Below, piece by piece: positions 1-9,091 of a stretch of DNA of 19,769 nucleotides. Source of the stretch: an uncultured Eubacteriales bacterium (lineage in GTDB: Bacteria > Bacillota > Clostridia > Christensenellales > Borkfalkiaceae); the NCBI GenBank assembly GCA_900545325.1, contig UQZE01000020.1:1-19769 (forward strand), in the 5' to 3' direction. How positions within the stretch are numbered: position 1 is the stretch's first letter; every line of letters starts with the position of its first letter. The position numbers and the translations under genes were made by a program. The notes under the pieces were generated by a model. That model saw only the letters and a list, made by a program, of their open reading frames with translations. It was not told the origin of the DNA and made no database searches.

Positions 1-23
1 TCAGACGTGTGCTCTTCCGATCT
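1..23. other. Illumina TruSeq adapter remnant
   Basis: These 23 bases equal the 3' end of the TruSeq read-2 adapter as I remember it, ending in GCTCTTCCGATCT at positions 11-23. Read on the minus strand they add the tail EIGRAHV to the neighbouring protein, a familiar translation of adapter contamination. This is not genomic sequence, and it marks a contig end left by incomplete trimming. Nothing biological should be read into it. Confidence 0.97.
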
Positions 24-2436
24 CCCTGAAATATACCCATTGCCCCTTTTTCAGCTGTAAATCCACGTATTTCCCGTTTTCCACGGCAAGGTTATGGCTG
101 CCGATATCGGGATCGTCTTCACCGATCTTCACGGCAGGAGAATAGGTTCTTCCGTCGTCAAGCGAAAGATATAATGATGCGATTTGCCGCCCGCGGAAAG
201 AGATGCGGTATTTCCCGTCCGAAGTTATATACAGTTTTCCGCCAAGCTGCGTGATCGTATAGCTTTCGGGAAACCACACCTGCGCATTGCCGTTCTGGCC
301 GCTTTCATAAACGTTGTCTTCCGTCTTTTTTGACGAATATCCCGTAAAATTCGTTTTGACGGCAGTTTCTATGCTGTCAGGCAGGGAATTTTCGTCATAT
401 TCATACGTGATCTTATCCAAAATATTCGGTTTATACGCCTGCTGTCTGAATTCGAAAAACAAAACCGCGTCTTCTGCAGTAACAACGCCGTCTTTATCGA
501 TAAGTTCTATCGTTACCTTAATCTTGCCCGAATCGCGTTCTTCCGCGGACGGCATATAAGTATATTTTGTATCGCTCAGTTTTGTCAGCGTGCCGTTTTC
601 CGGAACGGTAACGCTCCCGATCTTGAATTTAAAATTTTCGGGCAGTACCAGACATCGGTCGAAATCTATCTCGAACGGCTCGTTTGCAGGTATTTCATAG
701 GGCTGCATCGTGAAATAACTGATTTTTTCGCCGCCGATCACGCGCTCTCCCCCGGTCTGATAAACGGAAGCGACGGGAACGTACATAGGCAGTTCGAGCT
801 CCGCAGCCCATTGCAGAACTTCCTCCGAAACGGACAGGCCGCAAAGTTTAGTAAAATAATACGTCATGTCCCTGCCTGTAGCCTGCACTAAGGAACGGAA
901 CCATCCGTCGTTATTGCCGCCCAGCTTATATTGCGTAGCTTTCAGAAATATGTCCTGACCGAATCCATGCAGAATATTGGAGTGCACGGAGAGATTGTTT
1001 TCCCGTCCTTCGATCAGCTGACGGAGAGACCAGCTGGCGCTCGTGTATCTGTTCCAGCCGTCCAGTCCTTCGTTTGAAGTACCTTCCCTGCGCGCAGAAG
1101 AGATTTTTGTATATAAACTGTACGAAACGAGGGACAAAGCGTTGTTGGAAACTTCCCCGTCGTTCGTCAGCCCCCACCCGTTCTGAAAATGATGGTTGAA
1201 TTCGTGTATGTTGCCCCAGTTGCCGGAAATAACGAATTTTTCGTAATCGAGCGCGTCGGTCATCCAGCCGTCGGGACAATTTACCGAAGTGCTCTGCGCG
1301 GGAAAGGCGACCGCGGCGCCTGCGGCGACGAAACAGTCGTAAAGAAAATCGATGCCGCAGCCGCTCGGCGAGGAAGACGGCGCCTGCGCGGAAACGCGGG
1401 CGATATTTTCCCAGAGAACGGCCGCGCGGTAAAGTTCCTCGTATGTAAAATCTTTTGCCCGCGTTTTCGGCCCCGAATGCCTTGCGCCTCTGTCCCAGAT
1501 TTCCAAATCGAAGTAGGGCGCGGACGAAGTTTTGTTTTCCTCAAATTCCGCCTTAGTCGTATAACCGAGTATAAAATGCGAATATCTTACGCCGCCGTCG
1601 ATCACTATGCTGAAAGCAGAACCGGCCTTCATGGGTTTGATATAAATCGGTCCGCCGAGAAAAGAACCGACGTAAGCCGTTATGTTTCCCGCTTCGTCGC
1701 GTTCAAGCGTATAAGTATCTTCCGTTATATTCATAGCGTTTACGGCAACGGGCATACGGTTGAATTCTCTCGCCGCCCATATATTGTTCGCCTTATCGTT
1801 GGAAAGCGCCTGACCGATAATCACTTTCACCCCGCCCGAAGATTTAAAATCGGCCGCAGTCATTTTGATTTTTATAATTTCCCCCGCAGGAGCGTAAAGT
1901 CCCGTGATATGGTTGCCGTAAGTTCTCGTAACATATGTGATTTTTTTAGAAACTGCGGGCTCGTCGTCGGAAACATCGCCGTAATACATGCCCGCGGCGG
2001 CGGTATGCTTGTAAAGCCTGCGCCCCAGGCTTTCTCCGTTTAAAAAAAGATTTCCCTCCGCATCCATGCTGTCATACGTTCCGTTCACGTTGGACAAACC
2101 CGTGCCGATAAGCATTTCGTTTTCTTTAAGGAGCGCTTTTTTCTCTTCTGCGTTTGTATTTTCTCCCGCGCCGTACAGCCGCGTGCCGTATACGGGGTAA
2201 CTTTCGGCCACCCCTTCGTTTTTCACCTCGGGCTTCTGCCGTTCCGACTCACCGAGATACTCCGCATAGTATCCGACCTTGGAAACCGACGGATACTCCA
2301 CTTCATACCTCGTTTTGCTATCCTCCGTCGTTTCGTTGCATGCCGATAAGAATAAAAGCGCTGCCGACATACAAACGCACGACGCGAATACCCACAGCAA
2401 TATTCTGAGCGACGCTGTTTTCTGCACGATTTTCAT
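24..2436 (-). CDS. M60-family (enhancin-like) zinc metallopeptidase lipoprotein, 3' end missing
   Basis: This is a probable surface-anchored metallopeptidase acting on glycoproteins such as mucins, as is known for several M60 members. About 804 genuine residues are visible. A lipoprotein signal peptide covers residues 1-32, with lipobox LSAC and Cys33 as the anchoring residue. The M60 signature is clear: TGLYAPAGE near residues 180-190, then the zinc site HEFNH (His411, Glu412, His415) with Glu428 twelve residues further on, fitting HExxH-x(8-28)-E. The region after about residue 730 (around GKYRISFRGR) resembles a PA14-like beta-sandwich, a weaker call. The gene has its own promoter and follows the terminator of the ECF operon, so it is an independent unit. 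Translation runs into the adapter at positions 1-23 with no stop codon, so the true C-terminus lies off the contig. The ribosome site is weak (AGAGAG). Confidence 0.88.
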
Positions 2437-2472
2437 AAAGTATACTCTCTGTTTATAGATTTTTGCTTAATC

Positions 2473-2501
2473 ATTATAATACGGCAGCGGAAAATTGTCA
2501 A
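2473..2501 (-). promoter_or_regulatory. Consensus sigma-A promoter for the M60 lipoprotein gene
   Basis: On the minus strand TTGACA lies at 2501-2496 and TATAAT at 2478-2473, exactly 17 bp apart. Transcription would start near 2466, about 30 nt before the ATG at 2436. No copy of the GTTCG-N6-CGAAC operator is present here, so this gene is not expected to belong to that regulon. Confidence 0.85.
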
Positions 2502-2510
2502 TAACAACGA

Positions 2511-2538
2511 AAAAAGAAAAGCCCCCGGAAGGGCTTTT
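2511..2538 (-). terminator. Intrinsic terminator of the DtxR/ECF operon
   Basis: On the minus strand the arms AAAAGCCC and GGGCTTTT (2538-2531 and 2524-2517) enclose a six-base loop. They are followed by a T-rich run down to 2511. The hairpin overlaps the stop codon of the EcfA gene (2539-2537), a compact ending for the seven-gene operon. Confidence 0.85.
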
Positions 2539-3958
2539 AATTTCTGCCGAAAAAATATCTGTGCGCGAGTTCTTTGCCGCCCGATTCCGCGACCACGCCG
2601 TCGGCGATGAGCAGCGCCTTGTCGCAGAAGGCTTCCGCACAGCGCATATCGTGGGTAACGGTTATCATAGTATTTCCGCTCTTTTTGTGCAGTTCGTTCA
2701 GAATTTCGGTCATCTGTTTAAGTCGTTCGTAATCCTGCCCGACGGTAGGCTCGTCCAGCAGAAGCACCTCGGGTTTGCCCGCGGCGACCGCAGCGATACT
2801 CACCCGCCTTTTCTGACCTTCCGAAAGGGATTGCGGATGCCTTTCCCATAAGGAATAAACGTCGAAAAGCCGAGCAATTTCTTCGGCGTATTCGGGCGAA
2901 ACGGCGTTATAGCAAATTTCCTGTCGCACCGTAGGCATAAACAACTGGTAGTCGGGATTCTGATAGATCACCCCCACCCGTTTGTACCAGGCCTTGTTCC
3001 CGCGGGATTTCTGTCCGAATGCGGAATCGATAAACTGCGTCAATGAGCCGCCTGTGGGCTTATAGAGCCTCGCGAGCAGCCGCATGAACGTCGTCTTTCC
3101 GCATCCGTTTTCCCCGAGCAGAACCACGCGTTCGCCCTTCAAAATACGGCAGCCGATATCTTTCAGTATGCACTTATTCCTGACGGAAAACTTCACGTTT
3201 TTTACGTCGAAAAGGGTTTTTCCGCCGAAGAACGGCGGGCAGATATCCTCTATGACCTTCGTCTGCTCTTCAAGGTATGCTTTTTTATCCGCGACCTCCG
3301 TAACTTTCTGCCCCGCGACGTGCCATACTTTGTCGACATAAGGCAGCACCATGTCGAGGCGGTGTTCCACCACTATGACGCAATATCCCGCCCGGGAAAG
3401 TTTCCGCAGCGTGTTCATGAGCATTGCCGCGCCGTCTTTATCGAGATTTGCCAAAGGTTCGTCGAGAATAATGATTTTCTGCCCCATCGCGAGCGTGGAG
3501 GCGGTGATCAGCCGTTGTTTCTGTCCGCCCGAGAGCGTGCGCGTCTTCCATTCGGGATCGAGTTTCATCAGTTTGCAGACCGCTTCGATCTGTTTATGTA
3601 TCTTATCGGGCGGAAAAGCGAGATTTTCGCATCCGAACGCTATTTCGTCCTCTACCAGTTTCTGAATGATCTGCTCGTCGGCGTTTTGCAGCACCACGCC
3701 GACTTTGCGGCATACCTGTCCGAGCCGTTTGCCTTTGATATCCTCCCCGCCGACCAGAACTTCGCCCGAAAGTTCACCGTAATTTACGTTCGGGATAATG
3801 CCGCTGATGACGTATAAAAGCGTGCTTTTTCCTTCGCCCGAATGCCCCGAAAGCAAAGTAACTTCGCCGTAATTTACCGAAAAATCGACTTCGTTCAATA
3901 TCTTCGTCTTTCCGTCGTAACTGAACGTTACGCGGGAAAGTTTTATCGCTTCGTTCAT
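2537..3958 (-). CDS. Energy-coupling factor transporter ATPase, two ABC domains in one chain
   Basis: This cytoplasmic ATPase powers an ECF-type importer, with the two nucleotide-binding domains fused in one 473-residue protein. Domain 1 has Walker A GHSGEGKST (38-46), Q-loop Gln91, signature LSGGQ (142-146), Walker B ILDEP with Glu167, and switch His199. Domain 2 has GENGCGKTT (282-290), Gln333, LSEGQ (378-382), LLDEPT with Glu403, and His436. All catalytic residues of both sites are present, so it should be active. Its start overlaps the stop of the EcfT gene by four bases (ATGA), and an S component lies just before that, giving a complete dedicated ECF transporter of group I type. It is the last gene of the operon. 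Substrate cannot be read from the ATPase. Confidence 0.93.
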   Translation of the reverse strand: MNEAIKLSRVTFSYDGKTKILNEVDFSVNYGEVTLLSGHSGEGKSTLLYVISGIIPNVNYGELSGEVLVGGEDIKGKRLGQVCRKVGVVLQNADEQIIQKLVEDEIAFGCENLAFPPDKIHKQIEAVCKLMKLDPEWKTRTLSGGQKQRLITASTLAMGQKIIILDEPLANLDKDGAAMLMNTLRKLSRAGYCVIVVEHRLDMVLPYVDKVWHVAGQKVTEVADKKAYLEEQTKVIEDICPPFFGGKTLFDVKNVKFSVRNKCILKDIGCRILKGERVVLLGENGCGKTTFMRLLARLYKPTGGSLTQFIDSAFGQKSRGNKAWYKRVGVIYQNPDYQLFMPTVRQEICYNAVSPEYAEEIARLFDVYSLWERHPQSLSEGQKRRVSIAAVAAGKPEVLLLDEPTVGQDYERLKQMTEILNELHKKSGNTMITVTHDMRCAEAFCDKALLIADGVVAESGGKELAHRYFFGRN

Positions 3959-4632
3959 AATATCACCGTAAACACCGCGCCCGCTACGAGTCCGACGAGA
4001 AAGAGTACGTCGGAAACGGTAACGGCCTCTCTTTTATAGATCGTGTATTTTACTTTTCCGAGAGTAAATCCGCGCGTTTCCACAGAAAGCGAAAGCGTAT
4101 CGGATATATTGACCAGCCGCATGACAAACGGCACCAAAAAGGCGCGGTAAAAAATTTTGGGTTTGAATATGCTGCCCGCCCCTCGCGTTTTCATCGCCTC
4201 TCTCACGCGCGTTATTTCCGTACGGAGAACGGGCACGAAAGACGTCGCAATGAGCATGCCGAGCGTTACCGCGCGGGGCGTATGCACGGCGGAAAGGCTT
4301 CTGGTCATGGCGGCGGACTGTACGCTCATGCCGAGCGCCGCGGCGAGAAACACCGCGCCGAAACGATTGGCCATAGCGATCGCTCCGTCGGCGCTGCGCC
4401 CGTAAGCGAAATAGGCGATGAGCGCGAACAAGCCGCCGACGACGATATACGCCGGCAAGATCTTCAAACAGCTTTTATAACAGCCGAACAGCATTAGCCA
4501 TAAATATACGCCGAGAAGATAATAAGAACACCTCGGCATCTTTGCGCACACCAGCCCGAAGACGATCACGAACAAACCCGCCGCGACGGCGATCAAGGGA
4601 TAAACGTTTTTATTGTAACGGAAAAAGCTCAT
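3955..4632 (-). CDS. ECF transporter transmembrane component (EcfT)
   Basis: This is the membrane scaffold that couples the ATPase to the substrate-binding S component. It has 225 residues with several hydrophobic segments (about 11-30, 37-50, 58-78, 90-108 and 205-225). The cytoplasmic coupling motifs appear as KTRG (residues 148-151) and ETRG (185-188), the places where EcfT proteins usually carry Ala-Arg-Gly type triplets that grip the ATPases. I chose the ATG at 4632 because it overlaps the upstream stop as ATGA and begins MSFFRYNKN. An in-frame upstream start would add 23 basic residues lying inside the S-component gene. Its stop overlaps the EcfA start in the same way, so translation of the three ECF genes looks coupled. 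Confidence 0.88.
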   Translation of the reverse strand: MSFFRYNKNVYPLIAVAAGLFVIVFGLVCAKMPRCSYYLLGVYLWLMLFGCYKSCLKILPAYIVVGGLFALIAYFAYGRSADGAIAMANRFGAVFLAAALGMSVQSAAMTRSLSAVHTPRAVTLGMLIATSFVPVLRTEITRVREAMKTRGAGSIFKPKIFYRAFLVPFVMRLVNISDTLSLSVETRGFTLGKVKYTIYKREAVTVSDVLFLVGLVAGAVFTVIL

Positions 4633-5324
4633 TTTTTCAGAACTCCGGCTTTTTTCAATTCGCGGGAAACGATCATGCCGACGAGCGAGCCGACAAAACA
4701 CACCGCCACGACCGCGACGGAAATTCCTGCGATCATCCAGGGATCGCCGCCGCCGAGGAACATGGAAACGGCGGCCTTTTCCGAACCAGTTACGGTATAA
4801 AACACATTATAGTAAAGGTACAGAAGGGGCAAAGTGAGCGGCATATAGATTGTGCCGGCGAAAACGCACGCCCGATCTTTTTGATATCCGCGGAAAATAA
4901 GCAGCGTCAACGCCTCCGATACGAGGGCGCATACGACGATCAGCACCATCGGCGGGAACATGAAAACGAGAAAGACGGAAATAAACACCGACTGAAAGAA
5001 AAGCGCGCCGGGTTTTCTCACTTTCATCATGCCTATTACAGGAAAGAGCGAAAACTGTATGCCCAGCCCCAGCTGGATAATTCCGAACAGCGGCACGTTG
5101 ACGAGCAGCGGCATGATCGCGCCCGTAACCAGCGTACACGCCGTAATAATCGCGAGAAATACGATATCCTTGATTTTATATTTTTTAAATAACTTTCCGT
5201 CGGCGGCTTTTTCTTCTTTATTTTCCTCAGCTTGTTCCGCCGTTCCGCTTTCCGCGGCGTTATCTATCAGCGAAGTGATCGCGCTTTCTTCTTCCGCCGT
5301 GTTTTTTTTGTTCTCTTCCATCAT
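4629..5324 (-). CDS. ECF transporter S component, MptD/Trep_Strep-like
   Basis: This is a probable substrate-capture subunit of the ECF importer. The 231-residue protein starts with an acidic, glutamate-rich hydrophilic stretch (residues 1-48) and then has about five or six membrane segments from residue 52 onward. It ends in a basic tail (RELKKAGVLKK). The hydrophobic part resembles the family I know as Trep_Strep or MptD, putative ECF S components often found beside exporter-type ABC genes. The assignment is from memory of family patterns plus position directly upstream of EcfT and EcfA. The substrate is not established. The setting, with a DtxR-like regulator, siderophore-type ABC proteins and a ZIP transporter, argues for a metal chelate or heme rather than a vitamin. 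The acidic N-terminal extension is unusual for an S component. Confidence 0.75.
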   Translation of the reverse strand: MMEENKKNTAEEESAITSLIDNAAESGTAEQAEENKEEKAADGKLFKKYKIKDIVFLAIITACTLVTGAIMPLLVNVPLFGIIQLGLGIQFSLFPVIGMMKVRKPGALFFQSVFISVFLVFMFPPMVLIVVCALVSEALTLLIFRGYQKDRACVFAGTIYMPLTLPLLYLYYNVFYTVTGSEKAAVSMFLGGGDPWMIAGISVAVVAVCFVGSLVGMIVSRELKKAGVLKK

Positions 5325-7009
5325 TTTACCTCCGCCATACGGCCGTTTTCTACTTTATAAATCCTATCCGCGATCGCCATGGTGGACTCGCGGTGCGATA
5401 CTAAAATTATGCTCTTTTTATTCTTCTGCCGCGCAAGGGATTTCAATATGATTCCTTCGTTGATGCTGTCCACATTGCTCGTCGGTTCGTCGAGCAGTAT
5501 CAGTTCGCTGCCGCGCAGGAAAGCGCGGGCGAGCCCTATTCTCTGTTTTTCGCCTGCCGAAAGATTGTCGCCCAGCGCGCCAGCCCGCGTTTCGTATCCC
5601 TCGGGCAACGACATGATGAAGTCGTGCACGGAAGCCATCTTACAGGCCTCTTCTATCTCTTCCTTCGTCGCGTCGGATTTTGCGATACGCAGATTTTCCT
5701 CTATGCTTTCGTCAAAAAGATAGGTGCTTTGGCTGACCATGGTCACGTTATCGAGCAGGCTGTCCGTATTGACGCAATCCACATCCGTGCCGTTGTAATC
5801 GATACGGCCGCTTTTCTTTTCCCAAAAACGCAAAAGCAGTTTCAGAAACGTGGATTTGCCGCAGCCGCTCTCGCCGACGATGCCGATAATCTCCCCTTTT
5901 TCCGCATGCATGCAGACGTCTTGCAGAACAAGGGTTTCTTCATATCCGAAAGAAAGGTCCTTTACTTCGAGATCGTCGTAAAGGATATTCACGCCGTCCG
6001 TTATAGCCCGTACGGCAGGCTGTTCCGCAAGCAGGTCGAGAACTCTGTCGCCGCTCGCAAAAGTCTGCGTGAGATTACCCGGCAGGGCCGAAATGGCGAT
6101 CACGGGACCGAAACTTCCGAACACGGCCGCCATGCCGACGATCATTTTTCCCGCCGAAAGCTCGCCGGCGTAGACGAGCGCTATTCCGACGGCAAGCGTC
6201 AGAAGGATTACCAGCGAAACCGTCAGCTCGGTCGCCGCCCCTGCTTTCGTTATGTCTTTTTTCATCTTTTTCGTTTCCCGCAGAAGTTCATCCGAACGCC
6301 TGTTGACTTCCTTTTCACGTTCCTCGCCCGCATTGTTCAATACTATATCTTTTACGCCTTTGATGCTGTCGAGAAAATAAGCGTTGAACGAAGAAAATTC
6401 AGACCGGTAACGCACGCCCGATTCCTTGAGCTTTCCCGAAGAGATCAGAGGAACGGCCACGCCGATGAGCAGATAGCCGAAGAGCGCCGTAAACGCGAGA
6501 TACCAGCTCGATATAAATCCGACGAATAAGAACACCGCCGCGGAAACGACGACCGCGATGCAGATCGGCGAAATGGTATGCGCGTAGAAAACTTCCAGGG
6601 TTTCTATATCGGAAGTGATCATTGCGATAATGCTTCCTTTCTGTTTGCTTTCGAGTTTCGCGGGACAGAGCACGCGCAGCGCGCCGAATATCTTATCCCG
6701 CAGGACCGCGAGCAGTTTAAATGCGATGTAATGATTGCTGTACTGTTCGAAATAGCGAAGTATGCCGCGCAGAACGCCGCAGCCTACCGCAAGGCCGATG
6801 ATCAGCCCGTAAGACATGGCGATCGCTTCGCCGAGCGCCTTTGCCACGCCGAAGGCGCCGAACAGCGTTACGCCCATGGCGCAGATAAAGCCGAGACTGC
6901 CGTTCAGCACGGCAAGCAGCATTATATAGGATAACGACCCCAAAAGCAGGATAAGACTGGCCATGATTCTCGCGCCGCTTCTGCGGAGTTTTCTCTTTTC
7001 TTTCTTCAT
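5321..7009 (-). CDS. CydC-like half ABC transporter (membrane domain plus ATPase)
   Basis: This 562-residue protein joins an N-terminal exporter-type membrane domain (about 1-330) to an ATPase domain. The segment RGILRYFEQYSNHYIAFKLL (81-100) followed by a SDIETLEVFY stretch (133-142) resembles CydC, one half of the CydDC transporter linked in E. coli to thiol export and more recently to heme transport. Motifs are complete: Walker A GESGCGKST (379-387), Q-loop Gln427, signature LSAGE (483-487), Walker B LLDEP with Glu508, and His539. It very likely forms a heterodimer with the CydD-like product of the gene before it. The start overlaps that gene's stop as ATGA and its own stop overlaps the S component start. 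Whether it moves substrate out or in is not shown by the sequence. Confidence 0.88.
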   Translation of the reverse strand: MKKEKRKLRRSGARIMASLILLLGSLSYIMLLAVLNGSLGFICAMGVTLFGAFGVAKALGEAIAMSYGLIIGLAVGCGVLRGILRYFEQYSNHYIAFKLLAVLRDKIFGALRVLCPAKLESKQKGSIIAMITSDIETLEVFYAHTISPICIAVVVSAAVFLFVGFISSWYLAFTALFGYLLIGVAVPLISSGKLKESGVRYRSEFSSFNAYFLDSIKGVKDIVLNNAGEEREKEVNRRSDELLRETKKMKKDITKAGAATELTVSLVILLTLAVGIALVYAGELSAGKMIVGMAAVFGSFGPVIAISALPGNLTQTFASGDRVLDLLAEQPAVRAITDGVNILYDDLEVKDLSFGYEETLVLQDVCMHAEKGEIIGIVGESGCGKSTFLKLLLRFWEKKSGRIDYNGTDVDCVNTDSLLDNVTMVSQSTYLFDESIEENLRIAKSDATKEEIEEACKMASVHDFIMSLPEGYETRAGALGDNLSAGEKQRIGLARAFLRGSELILLDEPTSNVDSINEGIILKSLARQKNKKSIILVSHRESTMAIADRIYKVENGRMAEVK

Positions 7010-8733
7010 GCCGGCACCTCCGCGGAATACCCCTCTTCCAGTTCTTTCTGCGTGTTGTAAAGTTTCGCATAACCGCCGCCGAGTTTCATAAGTTCTTCGT
7101 GCGTTCCGCTTTCCGCGATACGGCCGCCTTCGAGAAAATAAACCGCGTCGGCGGGCACGACGTTCGCCAGACGATGGGAAATTACGATAACTCCGACTTT
7201 TTCGCTCAGTTTCTTTATATTCCGCATGATGATCGCTTCGCTTTCGATGTCGATGTTGCTTGTGGCTTCGTCAAATACGTATATATCCTTGCCTGACACG
7301 AGGTTGACCGCCAGCGCGAGCCGTTGTTTCTGCCCGCCCGAAATATTGTTCGCGTCCTCCGTGATCATCTTGTCCAGTCCGCCGTTTTCGCGGATAAATT
7401 CCGCAAGATTTACGTCTTCGAGCGCGCTCCAGATTTCCGCGTCCGTCGCGTATTTATTTGCCAGTACAAAGTTTTCCCGCACGCTCGCGTTGAAAATGTA
7501 CGTATTATAGCTTACCACGGCGAGATGCGAATAGTAATCGCCCCGTTCCAGCGTTTCGAGAGGCCTGCCTCCGACGCACACCGTCCCCCGCTGCGGACGG
7601 TTCTGGCCCGTAATCAAGGCGACGACGGTGGATTTGCCGCAGCCGCTTTCCCCTACGATAGCGGACATGCCCGTTTTCGGAAAACGCATGGAAATATTTT
7701 CGAGGACCGACCTCTTTCCGTCGTAGGAAAAACTGACGTCGGAAAGTTCAATTGCGGTATCTTTCACCTTTTCCTTACCCCACACGGGTTCTTCGGCATT
7801 GAGGAGGGAAATGATCTTTTTTCCCGCGCTCGCGCCGTTCATGGCGATGTGAAACGCCGAACCGAACGCGCGCAGCGGCAGAAAAAATTCCACGGCCACG
7901 AGGATGAGGAACAAGCCCGCCGCGGGATTTAATCCGTTGGCCAGACCGATCACGGCGAGCGCTATCCCCGCGCCCGCGCCTCCGTAAGCCACTAAGTCCA
8001 TGATCGTCGTGCTGGCGAGCTGCATCACGAGCACTTTCATGGTTATTTTTCTGAACTCTTCCGCGCTTTCGTTGATCTTAACGTGGCGTTTTGCGTCTGC
8101 GCGGAATATTTTCAGTTCTCTCAATCCCTGCACGCTGTCGAGAAAAGTGTCCCCCATCGAGGTATATTTGCCCCAGTATTTCGCAAATATCCGCTTGGCG
8201 TACTTGGATACCGCTATGATGGATATCGGTATAAGCGGCACGCAAGCCAGCAGTACGAGCGCAACTTTCCAGTCGATCCCAACGCACACAACGAAGAGAA
8301 CGAGCGGCGCGATCATGGAAAAAAAGAACTGCGGGATATACGAAGAATAATATAAATCGAGCTGTTCCACACCCTCCATGCTCACCTGGGTAAGACCCGC
8401 CATGCTCATTTCCTCGGTGCTGCGCACGCCGAGGCGCAGTATCTTATTATATACCTGCGCGCGCATGTCTTTTTTCACTTTGCGGCCGAGCGTGTCCTTG
8501 ATATCGCCCGTCGCGCGACTCGTTCCGTAGCGCACCGCGACCGCCGCGGCCGCAGTGAGCGCGGGATATATATAATTCACCGCGGAAACCCCGTCTATAA
8601 GCATATAAACCGCCCAGCACAGGCTTGCGGTAACACCGATATTTGCGATCAGTCCGAGAACTTGCAGCGCAACGGCGTAAAATATGTATTTTTTGTTTCC
8701 GCCCAACAGTCGGAACAGTTCTTTGTCAAGCAT
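7006..8733 (-). CDS. CydD-like half ABC transporter with an altered Q-loop
   Basis: This is a 575-residue membrane-plus-ATPase protein. The stretch GVEQLDLYYSSYIPQFFFS (121-139) is the CydD-type pattern, matching a CydC-like partner in the next gene. The ATPase domain has Walker A GESGCGKST (361-369), signature ISGGQ (464-468), Walker B VFDEA with catalytic Glu489, and His520. The Q-loop reads VSYNTYIF (407-414), so a Tyr409 sits where glutamine is expected. I recall similar changes in related clostridial proteins, so this may be a family trait giving one unusual site in the heterodimer. Its start lies eight bases inside the YgbA-family gene, which ties its translation to the regulatory end of the operon. 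Expected location is the cytoplasmic membrane. Confidence 0.87.
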   Translation of the reverse strand: MLDKELFRLLGGNKKYIFYAVALQVLGLIANIGVTASLCWAVYMLIDGVSAVNYIYPALTAAAAVAVRYGTSRATGDIKDTLGRKVKKDMRAQVYNKILRLGVRSTEEMSMAGLTQVSMEGVEQLDLYYSSYIPQFFFSMIAPLVLFVVCVGIDWKVALVLLACVPLIPISIIAVSKYAKRIFAKYWGKYTSMGDTFLDSVQGLRELKIFRADAKRHVKINESAEEFRKITMKVLVMQLASTTIMDLVAYGGAGAGIALAVIGLANGLNPAAGLFLILVAVEFFLPLRAFGSAFHIAMNGASAGKKIISLLNAEEPVWGKEKVKDTAIELSDVSFSYDGKRSVLENISMRFPKTGMSAIVGESGCGKSTVVALITGQNRPQRGTVCVGGRPLETLERGDYYSHLAVVSYNTYIFNASVRENFVLANKYATDAEIWSALEDVNLAEFIRENGGLDKMITEDANNISGGQKQRLALAVNLVSGKDIYVFDEATSNIDIESEAIIMRNIKKLSEKVGVIVISHRLANVVPADAVYFLEGGRIAESGTHEELMKLGGGYAKLYNTQKELEEGYSAEVPA

Positions 8734-9091
8734 CTTTTTCAGCCTCTTTTTTCAGTTGTCTTTTATGTTTTATCATTTGCGCGACATGCGAAAAAGCATA
8801 GATCGGATGGGTAAAGATCATTCGCGGGCCGGACCATTTCATCACTTCTTTAATCTTTTGTCTCAACTCCGGCCTGTAACAGTGCACTTTACAGAACGAA
8901 CAGAACTTTTTATTGACCTTGAACGGACATTTTTCCAAACGGAACAGCGCGTATTCGGTAAGAGCCTTACATTCCCCGCAAATCTCGCGCCCCTTTGTTC
9001 CGTGATGTCTGTTACAGTATTTTTTAATCATTACGGGAATGAGTTTTTTCTCTTTTTCCCATGCTTTCAATTCTCTACTGACTTTACTCAT
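8726..9091 (-). CDS. YgbA family ("nitrous oxide-stimulated promoter") cysteine-rich protein
   Basis: This 121-residue basic, soluble protein matches E. coli YgbA in order of motifs: a Cys/His-rich N-terminal half followed by VHCYRPELRQKIKEVMKWSG (69-88) and PRMIFTHP. Seven cysteines (26, 38, 41, 55, 64, 67, 71) include CxxC pairs at 38/41 and 64/67, with His29, His30 and His70 nearby, a likely metal or iron-sulfur binding set. In E. coli ygbA is under NsrR control and responds to nitric oxide; its molecular role was not settled to my knowledge. Here it overlaps the DtxR-like regulator by eight bases and the CydD-like gene by eight bases. The operon context suggests a role in intracellular iron handling or in repair under nitrosative stress. 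Family call firm, role uncertain. Confidence 0.88.
   Translation of the reverse strand: MSKVSRELKAWEKEKKLIPVMIKKYCNRHHGTKGREICGECKALTEYALFRLEKCPFKVNKKFCSFCKVHCYRPELRQKIKEVMKWSGPRMIFTHPIYAFSHVAQMIKHKRQLKKEAEKDA

Noticed and set aside
1189..2043. A 284-codon plus-strand frame inside the M60 gene
   Set aside because: It is the complement of the M60 catalytic region, with no recognisable domain and low-complexity Arg-rich composition.
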